From assembly GCA_003539375.1 (NCBI GenBank), contig DPPH01000010.1, positions 1 to 13,058 of the forward strand: a stretch of 13,058 nucleotides of DNA, read 5' to 3'. Source of the DNA: Clostridiales bacterium (lineage in GTDB: Bacteria; Bacillota; Clostridia; Tissierellales; Dethiosulfatibacteraceae). Shown in pieces: positions 6,341 to 13,058 of this stretch. The position numbers were made by a program, and so were the translations under genes. The notes under the pieces were generated by a model. The model searched no databases and had not been told where the DNA came from. It saw nothing but the letters and a program-made list of their open reading frames with translations. The first letter of the stretch is position 1. Every line of letters starts with the position of its first letter.

Positions 6341-6622
6341 CTATTGATATAGTGTCTGGTCTGGGTGTGCCGCCTAATTGAAATTATATTCAATCTAAAA
6401 TACTTTTGTTTGTTTTATAAAAAATAAAACTTAGTCGTCGGTTTTTCTAAAAAATGATTTTTAGAGATAGGACGATGTCAAGAGGTGTGCTGTGTCAATT
6501 TTTTATTATTACTGTTCTTCTAAAACTTGCTTATCAAAAAGTCCTATATCCTCAAGTCATATATTATCGTTGCGGATATAAAAATATACAATATTACTTA
6601 ATGGTTAATAGTTTTACTCATG

Positions 6623-6651
6623 CCCGACTGTGCTTTCAGCCGGGTATTTTT
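6623..6651 (+). terminator. Terminator or attenuator ahead of the sigma-like gene
   Basis: CCCG (6623-6626) and CTG (6628-6630) pair with CAG (6637-6639) and CGGG (6641-6644), with one mismatch between the two short stems. TATTTTT follows. It lies about 120 bases before the sigma-like start, so it either ends an upstream transcript or attenuates this one. Confidence 0.7.
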
Positions 6652-6692
6652 GCGTTTAATTTAAAAAAATCTCGGAAATTTTTCTGTAAGTT

Positions 6693-6721
6693 TTGCATTT
6701 TCAATATTCTCACCGTAATAG
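6693..6721 (+). promoter_or_regulatory. Possible promoter of the sigma-like gene
   Basis: TTGCAT (6693-6698), a 17-base spacer and TAATAG (6716-6721) form a fair sigma-A promoter 48 bases before the GTG start. The boxes are imperfect, so this is a candidate only. Confidence 0.4.
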
Positions 6722-6768
6722 TGGCGAAAGGGGAGCAGCGGAGTCACCGCCCGAAAGGGGGTGAGAAT

Positions 6769-6969
6769 GTGAAACCCAATAATCACGAACAAAGCAAGCA
6801 ACACGCCTTTGACAGTTTCTGCAAAAAGATACTAAAGCATGAGGCAAGGGACTTCTATGATGAGCTGAAACGACAACGTAGCCGGGAAGTATCCTTTTCC
6901 GATTTGTCGGCAAAGCAACTGGAGCAGCTTTATACGGAGGATCAATACTTTGCTACCGAGCAGATTTTC
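6769..6969 (+). pseudogene. Tn916 orf7-like sigma factor, 3'-truncated
   Basis: About 67 codons match the N-terminal half of the small sigma-70-like regulator of Tn916-family elements, including SREVSFSDLS and DQYFATEQIF. The GTG at 6769 is preceded by GGGGGTGAG. In the family, the DNA-binding half follows (a stretch rich in LPE/LP..KR and an HTH). Here resemblance stops after EQIF at 6969. The frame then runs through unrelated sequence and the first bases of the intron to a stop at 7077. The product lacks the DNA-binding region and should be inactive. The break happened independently of the intron, because the intron starts about 50 bases later and its downstream exon does not resume the gene. 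Confidence 0.78.
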
Positions 6970-6993
6970 AAAACTACATATGTAGCCTTACTT

Positions 6994-7020
6994 GCCTATC
7001 ACATTGTGATGGGCTTTATT
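6994..7020 (+). terminator. Terminator hairpin used as the intron insertion site
   Basis: GCCTATCAC (6994-7002) and GTGATGGGC (7006-7014) form a 9-base-pair stem, with one wobble pair, around ATT. TTTATT follows directly, then the intron. Group IIC introns insert just after such terminator hairpins, recognising the stem in place of a second exon-binding site. A palindrome CTACATATGTAG (6974-6985) lies just upstream. Which gene this terminator originally served is unclear. Confidence 0.8.
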
Positions 7021-7738
7021 GTTTGCGAGGCATGTTGCCGAGCCGATGGTTTGAAAGAAAACCTGTCACCTAGCTAATGGGAAGACAAGCTGTAGGCAAG
7101 GGCGTTTTCGGCGACGAAAGGGTCTGAAGGAAGCTGATGGCGGTTGTTGGAGCGGAACGAAAGTGAACCAATGTTGGCGTATGTAGTGGATAACCCTCCA
7201 ATAAGTGGGAACGTCCTAAAATTAGCTTAACTACATGTGCTATGATGGTTGTTTTAACAACAGGCGGAGCAACTTAACCTTGGAAGTACTGTATTCGAAG
7301 CTGTAAGTTTCACCCACAAGCGAAAGCAAGGAGTGAAATGAGAGTGCAGTATGCAGATGAAGCCGTAGTAGTTAATAAACCTATACCAATGAAGGCTAGT
7401 AATAGACCGGAGGAGAAAATATAGGTGACACATCACATGGTTGATGTGGATGCCGTAGAACAAAAGCCTATGGTAGATGCGAAGGGCAGAAGAGATTTCA
7501 AAGTGTATTGGAAGGAACTTCAAGTAAGAGTGAAAGTGTTAAAAGAAAGCTGAAATGCTGGAAGATACGAATGGTTGGCATAAAAGAACTTGCGAACCAT
7601 CTTGATGACACAGATATGGAGTAATTAGGGGAACAAAGATAAGATTGCCATAGAGCTAGAGACGTCTAGTAAACCTAATGAAGAACATATAGCTCAAGCA
7701 AGAGGTGCTGAAAGATACAGCAACAAAGGAGGGAAAAC
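7021..7738 (+). ncRNA. Group II intron ribozyme, domains I to IV (5' part)
   Basis: This 718-base stretch before the maturase is non-coding and carries typical domain I sequence, including GGTTTGAAAGAAAACC (about 7048-7063) and the loop with EBS1 (7200-7205) between CCC and GGG arms. Domains II to IV follow up to the maturase ribosome site, AAAGGAGGG. I did not fold each domain individually. Confidence 0.8.
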
Positions 7739-9004
7739 ATGAAGAAATGGTACAGCCTTATAGATAAAATCTATCGAAAAGAAAATTTAGAACTAGCCTT
7801 TAAACGTGTAAAACGAAACAATGGAGCTCCTGGAATAGATGGGGAAACTGTTTCGGATTTTGTGGATAAAATAGACCTAAATATTGAGTTTCTTCATGAA
7901 AGACTGAAAACCAACGAGTATGTACCCAGTCCAGTAAAAAGAGTAGAAATTGAAAAGCCAGATGGTGGGACAAGATTATTAGGAATTCCCACAGTAAAGG
8001 ACAGAGTGGTACAACAAGCCATTGTAAATATCATAGAACCAATCTTTGACCCAACCTTTCATCCATCAAGCTATGGATATCGACCCAAGCATTCACAGCA
8101 TCAGGCAGTGGCAAAAGCAGAACGATTTATGAACAAATATGGCTTAGAGCATGTAGTAGATATGGACTTAAGCAAGTGCTTTGATACCCTGGACCATGAA
8201 ATTATTATGGGAGCCGTATCGGAGCTAATAAGCGATGGTCGGGTGTTAGATTTGATTAGGAAATTTCTAAAATCAGGTGTAATGCATAGAGATAATTTCA
8301 GCGAAACAGAAGTCGGCTCTCCGCAAGGAGGTGTCATTTCGCCGTTAATTAGTAACATCTACCTTAATCAATTCGACCAAAAGATGATGAGTAAAGGCGT
8401 AAGAATAGTACGATATGCTGATGATATTCTTATCTTTGCAAAGGATAAGAAAACAGCAGGAAATTACAAAGTATATGCTACAAAAGTCTTAGAAAGAGAA
8501 TTGAAGCTAAAAGTCAACGACATGAAAACCAAACTGACAAATATGAATGAAGGAGTAGCTTTTCTAGGATTTGTAATTCGCAGTAAAACACTTGGTGTCA
8601 ATCCTAAAAGGATAAAACGCTTCAAAGACAAAGTGAGAAGAATTACAAGGAGAAATTCCGGGAGAAAGCTTGAAGAAGTCATAAAAGAGCTAAACCCAGT
8701 CCTAAGAGGATGGATGAATTACTATCGTGTAGCCAATATCAAGAGTTTTTTAAAGGACTTTATGGGATGGTTACGCAGAAGATTAAGAATGGTAAAAATG
8801 AAACAATGGAAAACATACAAGGCAATGCATAAAGAAATGAGAAAGCGTGGCATCAAAGGGAATGGGTTGAAGATGGCTGTAACAAAGTGGAAGAATTCAA
8901 ACGTCCACATCATACATCAAATATTACCTAACCAATATTTTGAAGACCTAGGACTCATTGATGTGCATCAATACGAAGTTGGGTTGTTGTCGAATTACTA
9001 TTAA
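7739..9004 (+). CDS. ltrA: Group IIC intron reverse transcriptase/maturase
   Basis: This 421-residue protein helps the intron RNA splice and copies it into DNA at a new site. The reverse-transcriptase domain (about residues 1-285) shows NNGAPGIDG at 27-35, catalytic D143 in DMDLSKCFDTLDH, SPQGGVISPL at 194-203 and YADD at 226-229. The maturase (X) domain covers about 290-360, with LRGWMNYYR at 322-330. The C-terminus (KQWK, KWKNS, LPNQYFEDLG) resembles class C maturases and has no HNH endonuclease domain. The start has AAAGGAGGG seven bases before the ATG. The gene lies within domain IV and is intact, with all catalytic residues present. ltrA is used as the generic symbol. Confidence 0.95.
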   Translation: MKKWYSLIDKIYRKENLELAFKRVKRNNGAPGIDGETVSDFVDKIDLNIEFLHERLKTNEYVPSPVKRVEIEKPDGGTRLLGIPTVKDRVVQQAIVNIIEPIFDPTFHPSSYGYRPKHSQHQAVAKAERFMNKYGLEHVVDMDLSKCFDTLDHEIIMGAVSELISDGRVLDLIRKFLKSGVMHRDNFSETEVGSPQGGVISPLISNIYLNQFDQKMMSKGVRIVRYADDILIFAKDKKTAGNYKVYATKVLERELKLKVNDMKTKLTNMNEGVAFLGFVIRSKTLGVNPKRIKRFKDKVRRITRRNSGRKLEEVIKELNPVLRGWMNYYRVANIKSFLKDFMGWLRRRLRMVKMKQWKTYKAMHKEMRKRGIKGNGLKMAVTKWKNSNVHIIHQILPNQYFEDLGLIDVHQYEVGLLSNYY

Positions 9005-9104
9005 TTCGGAGAGAAATTTCAGGAGCCGGATACGGCAAACGTAAGTCCGGTTCTGTGAGAGCAAAGAAAACAGGACTAATTATCCTGTTTTCTAGCTACT
9101 CGAT
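9005..9104 (+). ncRNA. Group II intron domains V and VI
   Basis: Domain V is at 9023-9053. GAGCCGGA pairs with TCCGGTTC, an AG bulge follows, and TACG pairs with CGTA around a GCAAA loop; the catalytic AGC triad is present. Domain VI includes a perfect 11-base-pair stem AGAAAACAGGA/TCCTGTTTTCT. Its base (GAGAGC with GCT-A-CTC) carries the bulged branch-point A at 9098. The intron then ends CTCGAT. Confidence 0.88.
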
Positions 9105-9117
9105 TCGTCATAAATCC

Positions 9118-9145
9118 TTCACATTTAGAAGTTATTATATATACA
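9118..9145 (+). promoter_or_regulatory. Possible promoter of the secreted protein gene
   Basis: TTCACA (9118-9123), a 16-base spacer and TATACA (9140-9145) lie about 38 bases before the start codon and wholly downstream of the intron. If real, the gene does not depend on transcription through the intron. The match is moderate. Confidence 0.4.
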
Positions 9146-9182
9146 TAGAAAGAAAAGAAAATAACTTAAGGAGTGAATAGAA

Positions 9183-9650
9183 ATGAAAAAAATTATATCA
9201 ATAGCTTTAGTAGTTTTAGTACTTGGAAGTATTACAGTATTTGCAATGGGATTTAATCCTAGAGGCTCTGTGATAGATGAAGGGTACGACAATGGATTTG
9301 GAAGAGGATTTGGGTACGGCATGGGACATATGTTTAACGACGAAGATTTTGTAGGATACGGTCCCGGTCACATGTTTTCAGATGATGAGTTTGTAGGATA
9401 TGGACCTCATGGATATATGTATTCTGAAGAATTTATGGAAGAATTCGATATAGATGAAGAAGAACTTTATGAATACATGGAAGAAAGACATAAAGAGAGA
9501 ATAGAATACTTCGTTGAAGAAGGAATCCTTACTGAGGAAGAAGGAAAAGAAGCAATTGATAACTTCGGAGAAAACTTTGATTTAGATTCAGATAACTTTG
9601 TTCCTAGAGGCAGAGGATTTGGACCAGGAGCATGTTTTCAAAGATATTAA
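9183..9650 (+). CDS. Secreted acidic protein with a 14-residue tandem repeat
   Basis: This 155-residue protein starts with a signal peptide (MKK, then a hydrophobic stretch to about residue 20, with likely cleavage after VFA). The mature part is rich in glycine, tyrosine and acidic residues. Residues 48-61 and 62-75 are a tandem pair sharing GHMF, then FVGYGP, with a degenerate third copy. A helical segment (about 95-128, RIEYFVEEGILTEEEGKEAI) recalls small secreted DUF2680/YckD-like proteins. A single cysteine lies near the end (CFQRY). AAGGAG precedes the ATG. I do not recognise a function; an envelope or metal-binding role is possible from the His, Met and acidic content. Confidence is high that it is a real gene. 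Confidence 0.85.
   Translation: MKKIISIALVVLVLGSITVFAMGFNPRGSVIDEGYDNGFGRGFGYGMGHMFNDEDFVGYGPGHMFSDDEFVGYGPHGYMYSEEFMEEFDIDEEELYEYMEERHKERIEYFVEEGILTEEEGKEAIDNFGENFDLDSDNFVPRGRGFGPGACFQRY
9324..9407 (+). repeat. 42-base tandem repeat inside the secreted protein gene
   Basis: Two adjacent 42-base units (9324-9365 and 9366-9407) encode the two 14-residue copies. They differ mainly at third codon positions and in the NDED versus SDDE segment. That points to an older duplication kept under selection rather than a recent slippage event. Confidence 0.8.
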
Positions 9651-9698
9651 AAAGTAGTTGAAAAGTCATCCTGAAAATGGCAGAATCAAGTATCTATT

Positions 9699-9723
9699 GA
9701 AGGATCTTAACGAAGAATCTTAA
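9699..9723. repeat. Short direct repeat, possibly part of a dispersed intergenic repeat
   Basis: GAAGGATCTTAA (9699-9710) and GAAGAATCTTAA (9712-9723) differ by one base. The surrounding text, including GTCATCCTGA at 9665-9674, resembles intergenic repeats I remember from clostridial genomes (reverse-complement form with ATTCTTCG and CAGGATGAC). It is not confirmed here. Confidence 0.35.
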
Positions 9724-9750
9724 TAGGGCACGCAAGTGCTCTATTTTTAT
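9724..9750 (+). terminator. Terminator after the secreted protein gene
   Basis: TAGGGCAC (9724-9731) pairs with GTGCTCTA (9736-9743), with one wobble, around a GCAA loop. TTTTTAT follows. Confidence 0.85.
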
Positions 9751-9814
9751 ATGTTTAACAATCACTCCTATTCTGATATTATATAATTATTAATAATTAA
9801 GAAAGAGAGATACT

Positions 9815-11044
9815 ATGATAAAAAAAGATGTAGTGATAATTGGATCAGGACCAGCAGGGCTATTTACTGGCATAAATATTGATGGTAGAAAATTAGATAC
9901 TGTAATTTTAGAAAAAAAATCATCAGCAGGAAAAAAACTCCTTATTTCAGGTGGTGGTCAGTGCAATATTACTCACTCAGGGAATATAAGTGACTTTTTA
10001 GATAAATATGGAGATAAGAAAAGATATCTGAGAAATACTTTATATGGTTTTACTAATGAGGATTTAGTTGAATTCTTCGAAAAAAGAGGATTAGAAATGG
10101 AAATTGAAGAATCAGGAAAGATATTTCCAAAAACCCGAAAAGCTGAAGATGTTTTAAATATTCTACTTAATGGGCTAAAGAAAAATAATGTAAAAGTTGA
10201 ATATAATACCCAAGTTTTAGATGTAGAGTATAAGGACAAGCTAGAAAAGTTTATAGTAAAAACATCTGGTAAAGATTATGAAGCAAAAAATTTAGTAATA
10301 GCTTCAGGAGGCAAATCCTATCCAAATACTGGTTCAACAGGGGATGGATTTACTGTAGCCGAAAAATTCGGACACAAAATTGTGAAACCAAAACCGGTTC
10401 TTACACCTATGTATGTAAAAGATTACAGTTTTAAAAACTTATCCGGTATATCAGTAAAAGTAGGTCTTAGTCTATGGAGAGACAGTAAGAAGATTAAGGA
10501 AACCATAGGAGATATGCTCTTTACTCACATAAACCTTTCGGGACCGGTAGTTTTAGATTTTTCCAGATATGTAAATCCTGGAGATATATTGAAAATTAAT
10601 TTTCTGCATGATAAAAATAAAGAATTTTTCAGAAAAGAAGTTATAGATTCTCTTCAAAATTACGGCTCTAAGTATATTAAGACATTTATATCTGATTTGA
10701 ATATACCTAACAGACTTGGAGAAAAAATTATTGAAATTTCTGGAATAAAAAAAGATAAAATATGTGCTGAAATAACCAAAGACCAGAGAGAGAAATTAAT
10801 CGAAAATTTAACAGAGATGAATTTAAAGGTTGATAGACTTGGAGATTACCACCTTGCTATGGTAACTTCCGGTGGAATAGATTTAAATGAAATAAACAGA
10901 AAAACCATGGAATCGAAATTTATTAAAAATCTCTATTTTGCAGGAGAGGTAATGGACATCGACGGAGATACCGGTGGTTACAATATACAGTGGGCTTTCT
11001 CTTCTGGTTACGCAGTTGGGAGATTTATAAATGAAAATGCATAA
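9815..11044 (+). CDS. HI0933/BaiN-type FAD-dependent oxidoreductase
   Basis: This 409-residue soluble flavoprotein has an N-terminal Rossmann fold with GSGPAG at residues 10-15 and the ribose-binding E33. The family signature GKKLLISGGGQCNIT is at 39-53. A middle IASGGKSYPNTGSTGDG and a C-terminal LYFAGEVMDIDGDTGGYNIQWAFSSGYAVG complete the FAD site. The length fits the HI0933/YhiN family, also annotated as the aminoacetone-oxidase-like family. One member, BaiN, reduces bile-acid intermediates, but most members have no proven substrate, so I give none here. The ATG follows a modest AAAGAGAG. A peroxiredoxin starts 50 bases after the stop codon with no terminator between, so the two may be cotranscribed. 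Confidence 0.9.
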   Translation: MIKKDVVIIGSGPAGLFTGINIDGRKLDTVILEKKSSAGKKLLISGGGQCNITHSGNISDFLDKYGDKKRYLRNTLYGFTNEDLVEFFEKRGLEMEIEESGKIFPKTRKAEDVLNILLNGLKKNNVKVEYNTQVLDVEYKDKLEKFIVKTSGKDYEAKNLVIASGGKSYPNTGSTGDGFTVAEKFGHKIVKPKPVLTPMYVKDYSFKNLSGISVKVGLSLWRDSKKIKETIGDMLFTHINLSGPVVLDFSRYVNPGDILKINFLHDKNKEFFRKEVIDSLQNYGSKYIKTFISDLNIPNRLGEKIIEISGIKKDKICAEITKDQREKLIENLTEMNLKVDRLGDYHLAMVTSGGIDLNEINRKTMESKFIKNLYFAGEVMDIDGDTGGYNIQWAFSSGYAVGRFINENA

Positions 11045-11094
11045 ATTATAATATAAAGGGTAAAACTTATATATAAATTTAAGGAGGAATAAAT

Positions 11095-11577
11095 ATGGCT
11101 AACAAAGATTTTTTTAATAAAGGAGATAAAGCTCCTGATTTTGAGCTTTTAGGAAATGATGAAAATACATATAAATTATCTGACTACAAAGGTAAGAGTG
11201 GTGTAGTACTTTTCTTCTATCCAAAGGATAATACTTCAGGATGTACTACAGAATCTTGTGAATTCAAGGAAATATACGATGAAATACGTTCATTAGGATT
11301 TGAAGTTTTTGGCATAAGCAGGGATGGATTAGAATCCCATAAAAATTTTAGTGAAAAATATGAATTTCCGTATATAATACTAAGTGATGAAGATAAAAAA
11401 GTACATGAAGCTTACGATGTATGGAGAGAGAAAAATATGTACGGTAAAAAGACTATGGGAGTTCAGAGATCCACATTTATAGTTGATAAAGAAGGTAAAA
11501 TACAAAAAGAATTTAGGAATGTAAGAGCAAAGGGTCATGCATTAAAAGTCTATAATTATATTAAGGATGAGATGTAG
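11095..11577 (+). CDS. bcp: Bcp-type thioredoxin-dependent thiol peroxidase
   Basis: This 160-residue peroxiredoxin of the AhpC/TSA superfamily, PrxQ/Bcp branch, reduces peroxides using thioredoxin. The active-site segment FYPKDNTSGCTTESC carries the peroxidatic C50 and a probable resolving C55 five residues on, the atypical two-cysteine pattern of Bcp. The opening GDKAPDFELLG and late QRSTFIVDKEGKI are family landmarks, and the length is typical. AAGGAGG stands seven bases before the ATG. A peroxide-removing enzyme next to a flavoprotein oxidoreductase could detoxify peroxide formed by that flavin in an anaerobe, though only their proximity suggests this link. Confidence 0.93.
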   Translation: MANKDFFNKGDKAPDFELLGNDENTYKLSDYKGKSGVVLFFYPKDNTSGCTTESCEFKEIYDEIRSLGFEVFGISRDGLESHKNFSEKYEFPYIILSDEDKKVHEAYDVWREKNMYGKKTMGVQRSTFIVDKEGKIQKEFRNVRAKGHALKVYNYIKDEM

Positions 11578-11610
11578 TAATCAAATCTTTAATTAATTAT
11601 ATATCATTAC

Positions 11611-11645
11611 AAAAAGGAAGGAACTTTGAGTTTCTTTCCTTTTTT
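11611..11645 (+). terminator. Terminator after bcp
   Basis: AAAGGAAGGAACT pairs with AGTTTCTTTCCTTT (one wobble, one small asymmetry) around TTG, and TTTTT ends it. It lies about 34 bases after the bcp stop codon. Confidence 0.8.
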
Positions 11646-11656
11646 AATTAAATAGA

Positions 11657-11685
11657 TAGACATTACCCTCTCCTACTGATAAAAT
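11657..11685 (+). promoter_or_regulatory. Promoter of the acetamidase-ridA operon
   Basis: TAGACA (11657-11662) is followed by 17 bases and TAAAAT (11680-11685), 40 bases before the acetamidase ATG and after the bcp terminator. One mismatch per box makes this a good candidate. Confidence 0.6.
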
Positions 11686-11725
11686 TTAATATAAAGATTC
11701 AAATTACTTTTAGTGAGGAGATAGT

Positions 11726-12625
11726 ATGAAGATAATAAAAAGAGAAAGCTGCATATTAGAAATGTCAAAGGACCATGAACCCGTAGAAAAAATAAAATCT
11801 GGAGAAAGTATAGTATTCGAATGTTTAAACTGCTACGGCAATCAAATAATAAAAGAAGACCAGGACATGAGTGAGGTTGACTGGACATTTAATAATCCTT
11901 CAACGGGACCTCTATATATTGAAGGTGTAGAAGAGGGAGATATTGTAAAAGTTGAGATCCTTGATATAAGAGTAGAAGACCAAGGGGTTATGACTTCAAG
12001 ACCAGGAGCAGGAGCACTAAAAGATAAGTGGGATAAATTAGAATGCAGCGTTATACCTATTGAAAACAATAAGGCTGTATTTAATGATAAGATATCAATT
12101 CCTCTAAATCCTATGGTAGGTGTAATAGGTCTAGCACCTAAAAATGAAAGCATAAAAAATTCGACTCCTGACTACCACGGAGGAAACATGGACTGTAAAA
12201 GAATTACAAAAGGTGCTACTTTGTATTTAAAATCAAATGTAGAAGGTGGCTTATTATCTATGGGAGATATACACGGAGTAATGGGAGACGGTGAAGTATC
12301 TATAAGCGGTTTGGAAATGAATGGAGAAGTAGAGGTTAAAGTTACAGTACTTAAAGAATACAGAATTCCAACTCCTTCTGTAACTACTGAAGATTTATTT
12401 ATGACTATATATTCAGCAGAGACCCTTGATGAAGCAGCTGTTAAATCTACCGATAGTATGTTTGAATTTTTAGTAAATAACTTAGATATTAGTAGAAAAG
12501 AAGCTGGAAACCTACTATCTTTAATTGGAAACCTAAGAATCAATCAAATTGTTGATCCGCTAATGACGGTAAGAATGGAACTTCCAAGAGAAGTTTTTGA
12601 TAAATACAACTACAAATTTTTATAG
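11726..12625 (+). CDS. Acetamidase/formamidase family protein
   Basis: This 299-residue metal-dependent amidase of the FmdA/AmdA family hydrolyses short amides such as formamide or acetamide to ammonia and a carboxylate. The landmarks are NPSTGPLYIEGVEEGD (57-72), VGVIGLAP (131-138), HGGNMD (151-156) and GDIHGVMGDGEV (180-191). The last two carry the His, Asp and Glu residues expected to bind metal. The length fits the bacterial short forms. GAGGAG precedes the ATG. A RidA gene follows 12 bases after the stop codon, so the pair is an operon, and linked amide or imine nitrogen chemistry is plausible. The exact substrate is unknown; many members of this family have not been tested. Confidence 0.9.
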   Translation: MKIIKRESCILEMSKDHEPVEKIKSGESIVFECLNCYGNQIIKEDQDMSEVDWTFNNPSTGPLYIEGVEEGDIVKVEILDIRVEDQGVMTSRPGAGALKDKWDKLECSVIPIENNKAVFNDKISIPLNPMVGVIGLAPKNESIKNSTPDYHGGNMDCKRITKGATLYLKSNVEGGLLSMGDIHGVMGDGEVSISGLEMNGEVEVKVTVLKEYRIPTPSVTTEDLFMTIYSAETLDEAAVKSTDSMFEFLVNNLDISRKEAGNLLSLIGNLRINQIVDPLMTVRMELPREVFDKYNYKFL

Positions 12626-12637
12626 GAGGATACAAAA

Positions 12638-13012
12638 ATGAAAATAATACAAACAGATAACGAATTAAAACCAAAGGGTCATTATTCTCAAGCAATTATA
12701 CACAATGGGATTTTATATATCTCAGGCCAAATAGCAGTTGACCCTGATACGGGAAAAGATCTACTTGGCACACCTAAAGAAGAAACAGAAAGAATACTTA
12801 AAAACATCGATCTTATACTAAAAGAAGCAGGAACTACAAAAGATAATGTAATAAAAGCCACAGTTTATATACCAGATATGAAATATTGGGATGAAGTAAA
12901 TGAAGAATATGCAAAATACTTTGGGGACCATAAACCAGCCAGAGCTATTGTACCAACTGGAGATTTACACAACGATTTTCAGGTTGAAATAGAAATGATG
13001 GTAGCAGTTTAA
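12638..13012 (+). CDS. ridA: RidA family enamine/imine deaminase
   Basis: This 124-residue protein of the YjgF/YER057c/UK114 family hydrolyses reactive 2-aminoacrylate and related enamines or imines, protecting pyridoxal-phosphate enzymes. It carries Y16 and S17 near the active cleft, the LYISGQI segment (26-32), the substrate-carboxylate arginine R102 (PARAIV, R105 in E. coli) and E118. It is expected to be a cytosolic trimer. AGGAGG stands eight bases before the ATG, and the 12-base gap to the amidase indicates cotranscription. The arginine suggests a true RidA rather than the RutC or Rid-like branches that lack it. Confidence 0.93.
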   Translation: MKIIQTDNELKPKGHYSQAIIHNGILYISGQIAVDPDTGKDLLGTPKEETERILKNIDLILKEAGTTKDNVIKATVYIPDMKYWDEVNEEYAKYFGDHKPARAIVPTGDLHNDFQVEIEMMVAV

Positions 13013-13017
13013 ATAAA

Positions 13018-13048
13018 AAAGGCTTATCCTTGTTGATAAGCCTTTCTT
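13018..13048 (+). terminator. Terminator of the acetamidase-ridA operon
   Basis: AAAGGCTTATC (13018-13028) and GATAAGCCTTT (13035-13045) are perfect 11-base arms around CTTGTT, followed by a T-rich tail. It begins five bases after the ridA stop codon. The A-run before it means it could work in both directions. Confidence 0.9.
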
Positions 13049-13058
13049 TCTTTGTCGT

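Larger units (their letters stand above)
6341..6768. other. Non-coding region upstream of the sigma-like gene
   Basis: Although a frame is open across it, the region reads as regulatory DNA. It contains an AT-rich hairpin TCTAAAAA/TTTTTAGA (6446-6465), a terminator at 6623-6651 and a promoter-like pair near 6693. The minus strand shows two TTGACA boxes (6476-6481 and 6493-6498) without good -10 partners. In complete elements of this type a repressor gene often lies nearby; none is recognisable here. Confidence 0.5.
3046..6993 (+). mobile_element. Remnant of a Tn1549/Tn916-like integrative conjugative element
   Basis: A relaxase 3' part, a hairpin-rich region, a regulator/exporter cargo pair, a cysteine-rich KTR protein and a Tn916 orf7-like sigma factor follow in the order typical of the right part of such elements. 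Both edge genes are broken: the relaxase at its start and the sigma-like gene at its end. The excisionase and integrase expected after the sigma-like gene are absent. The boundaries are approximate. Confidence 0.75.
7021..9104 (+). mobile_element. Group IIC intron with its reverse transcriptase
   Basis: The intron is about 2084 bases. The 5' end is placed at GTTTGCG (7021) because TTTATT (7015-7020, IBS1) pairs with AATAAG (7200-7205, EBS1) by five Watson-Crick pairs and one wobble. The 3' end at 9104 follows domain VI, whose bulged A at 9098 is the seventh base from the end, the normal branch-point distance. The maturase type, the absence of an endonuclease domain and the terminator target all indicate class C. 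The first bases depart from the usual GTGYG. No disabling change is obvious, so it may be active. Confidence 0.85.

Noticed and set aside
6476..6498. Two minus-strand TTGACA boxes
   Set aside because: Neither has a convincing -10 at 16 to 18 bases, and no minus-strand gene follows.
6454..6768. Long N-terminal extension of the sigma-like frame
   Set aside because: It runs through a terminator and promoter-like DNA. The GTG at 6769 has a good ribosome site and matches the family start.
7254..7523. 89-codon minus-strand frame inside the intron
   Set aside because: It lies opposite ribozyme domains, and its protein resembles nothing known.

Overview
The window looks like the chromosome of a low-GC anaerobic Firmicute (Clostridia or Tissierellia type) carrying a stack of mobile DNA. 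The organism call rests on AT-rich codon use, strong AGGAGG ribosome sites, frequent TTG/GTG starts and protein types familiar from that group. It is inference, not a species identification.

Layout. (1) About 1-3020, minus strand: a transposon with a D,D35E integrase-type transposase, a coupled AAA+ ATPase of the ExeA/TniB/MuB type and a small zinc-ribbon protein resembling DUF6431. The operon ends in a clean terminator (160-197). Its transposase ribosome site lies inside a small hairpin (2265-2282). (2) About 3046-6970, plus strand: the decayed right part of a Tn1549/Tn916-type integrative conjugative element (ICE). It holds the C-terminal two thirds of a relaxase with its terminator, a run of four hairpins that could include the origin of transfer, a cargo pair (TetR-type repressor and small multidrug export membrane protein), a cysteine-rich KTR protein, and the N-terminal half of the ICE sigma-like regulator. 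No excisionase or integrase follows, so the element should no longer be able to excise by itself. (3) 7021-9104, plus strand: a group IIC intron with an intact reverse transcriptase/maturase, sitting directly behind a terminator hairpin as this class prefers. Its ends are set here by an IBS1-EBS1 match, domain V, domain VI and a bulged branch-point A. (4) 9105-13058, plus strand: apparently ordinary chromosome. It encodes a secreted acidic repeat protein, an HI0933/BaiN-type flavoprotein, a Bcp-type peroxiredoxin, and an acetamidase/formamidase-RidA pair, most with their own terminators.

How it fits together. The relaxase is cut at its 5' end next to the transposon and the sigma-like gene is cut at its 3' end just before the intron. 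The ICE segment is therefore a remnant bounded by two other mobile elements. The drug-export pair inside it has a near-consensus promoter and a perfect palindromic operator, so it may still be functional cargo. I see no CRISPR array, tRNA or rRNA. No strong case for a wholly new system emerged. The best leads are the intron at the terminator, the hairpin cluster behind the relaxase, and the controls at the transposase gene.
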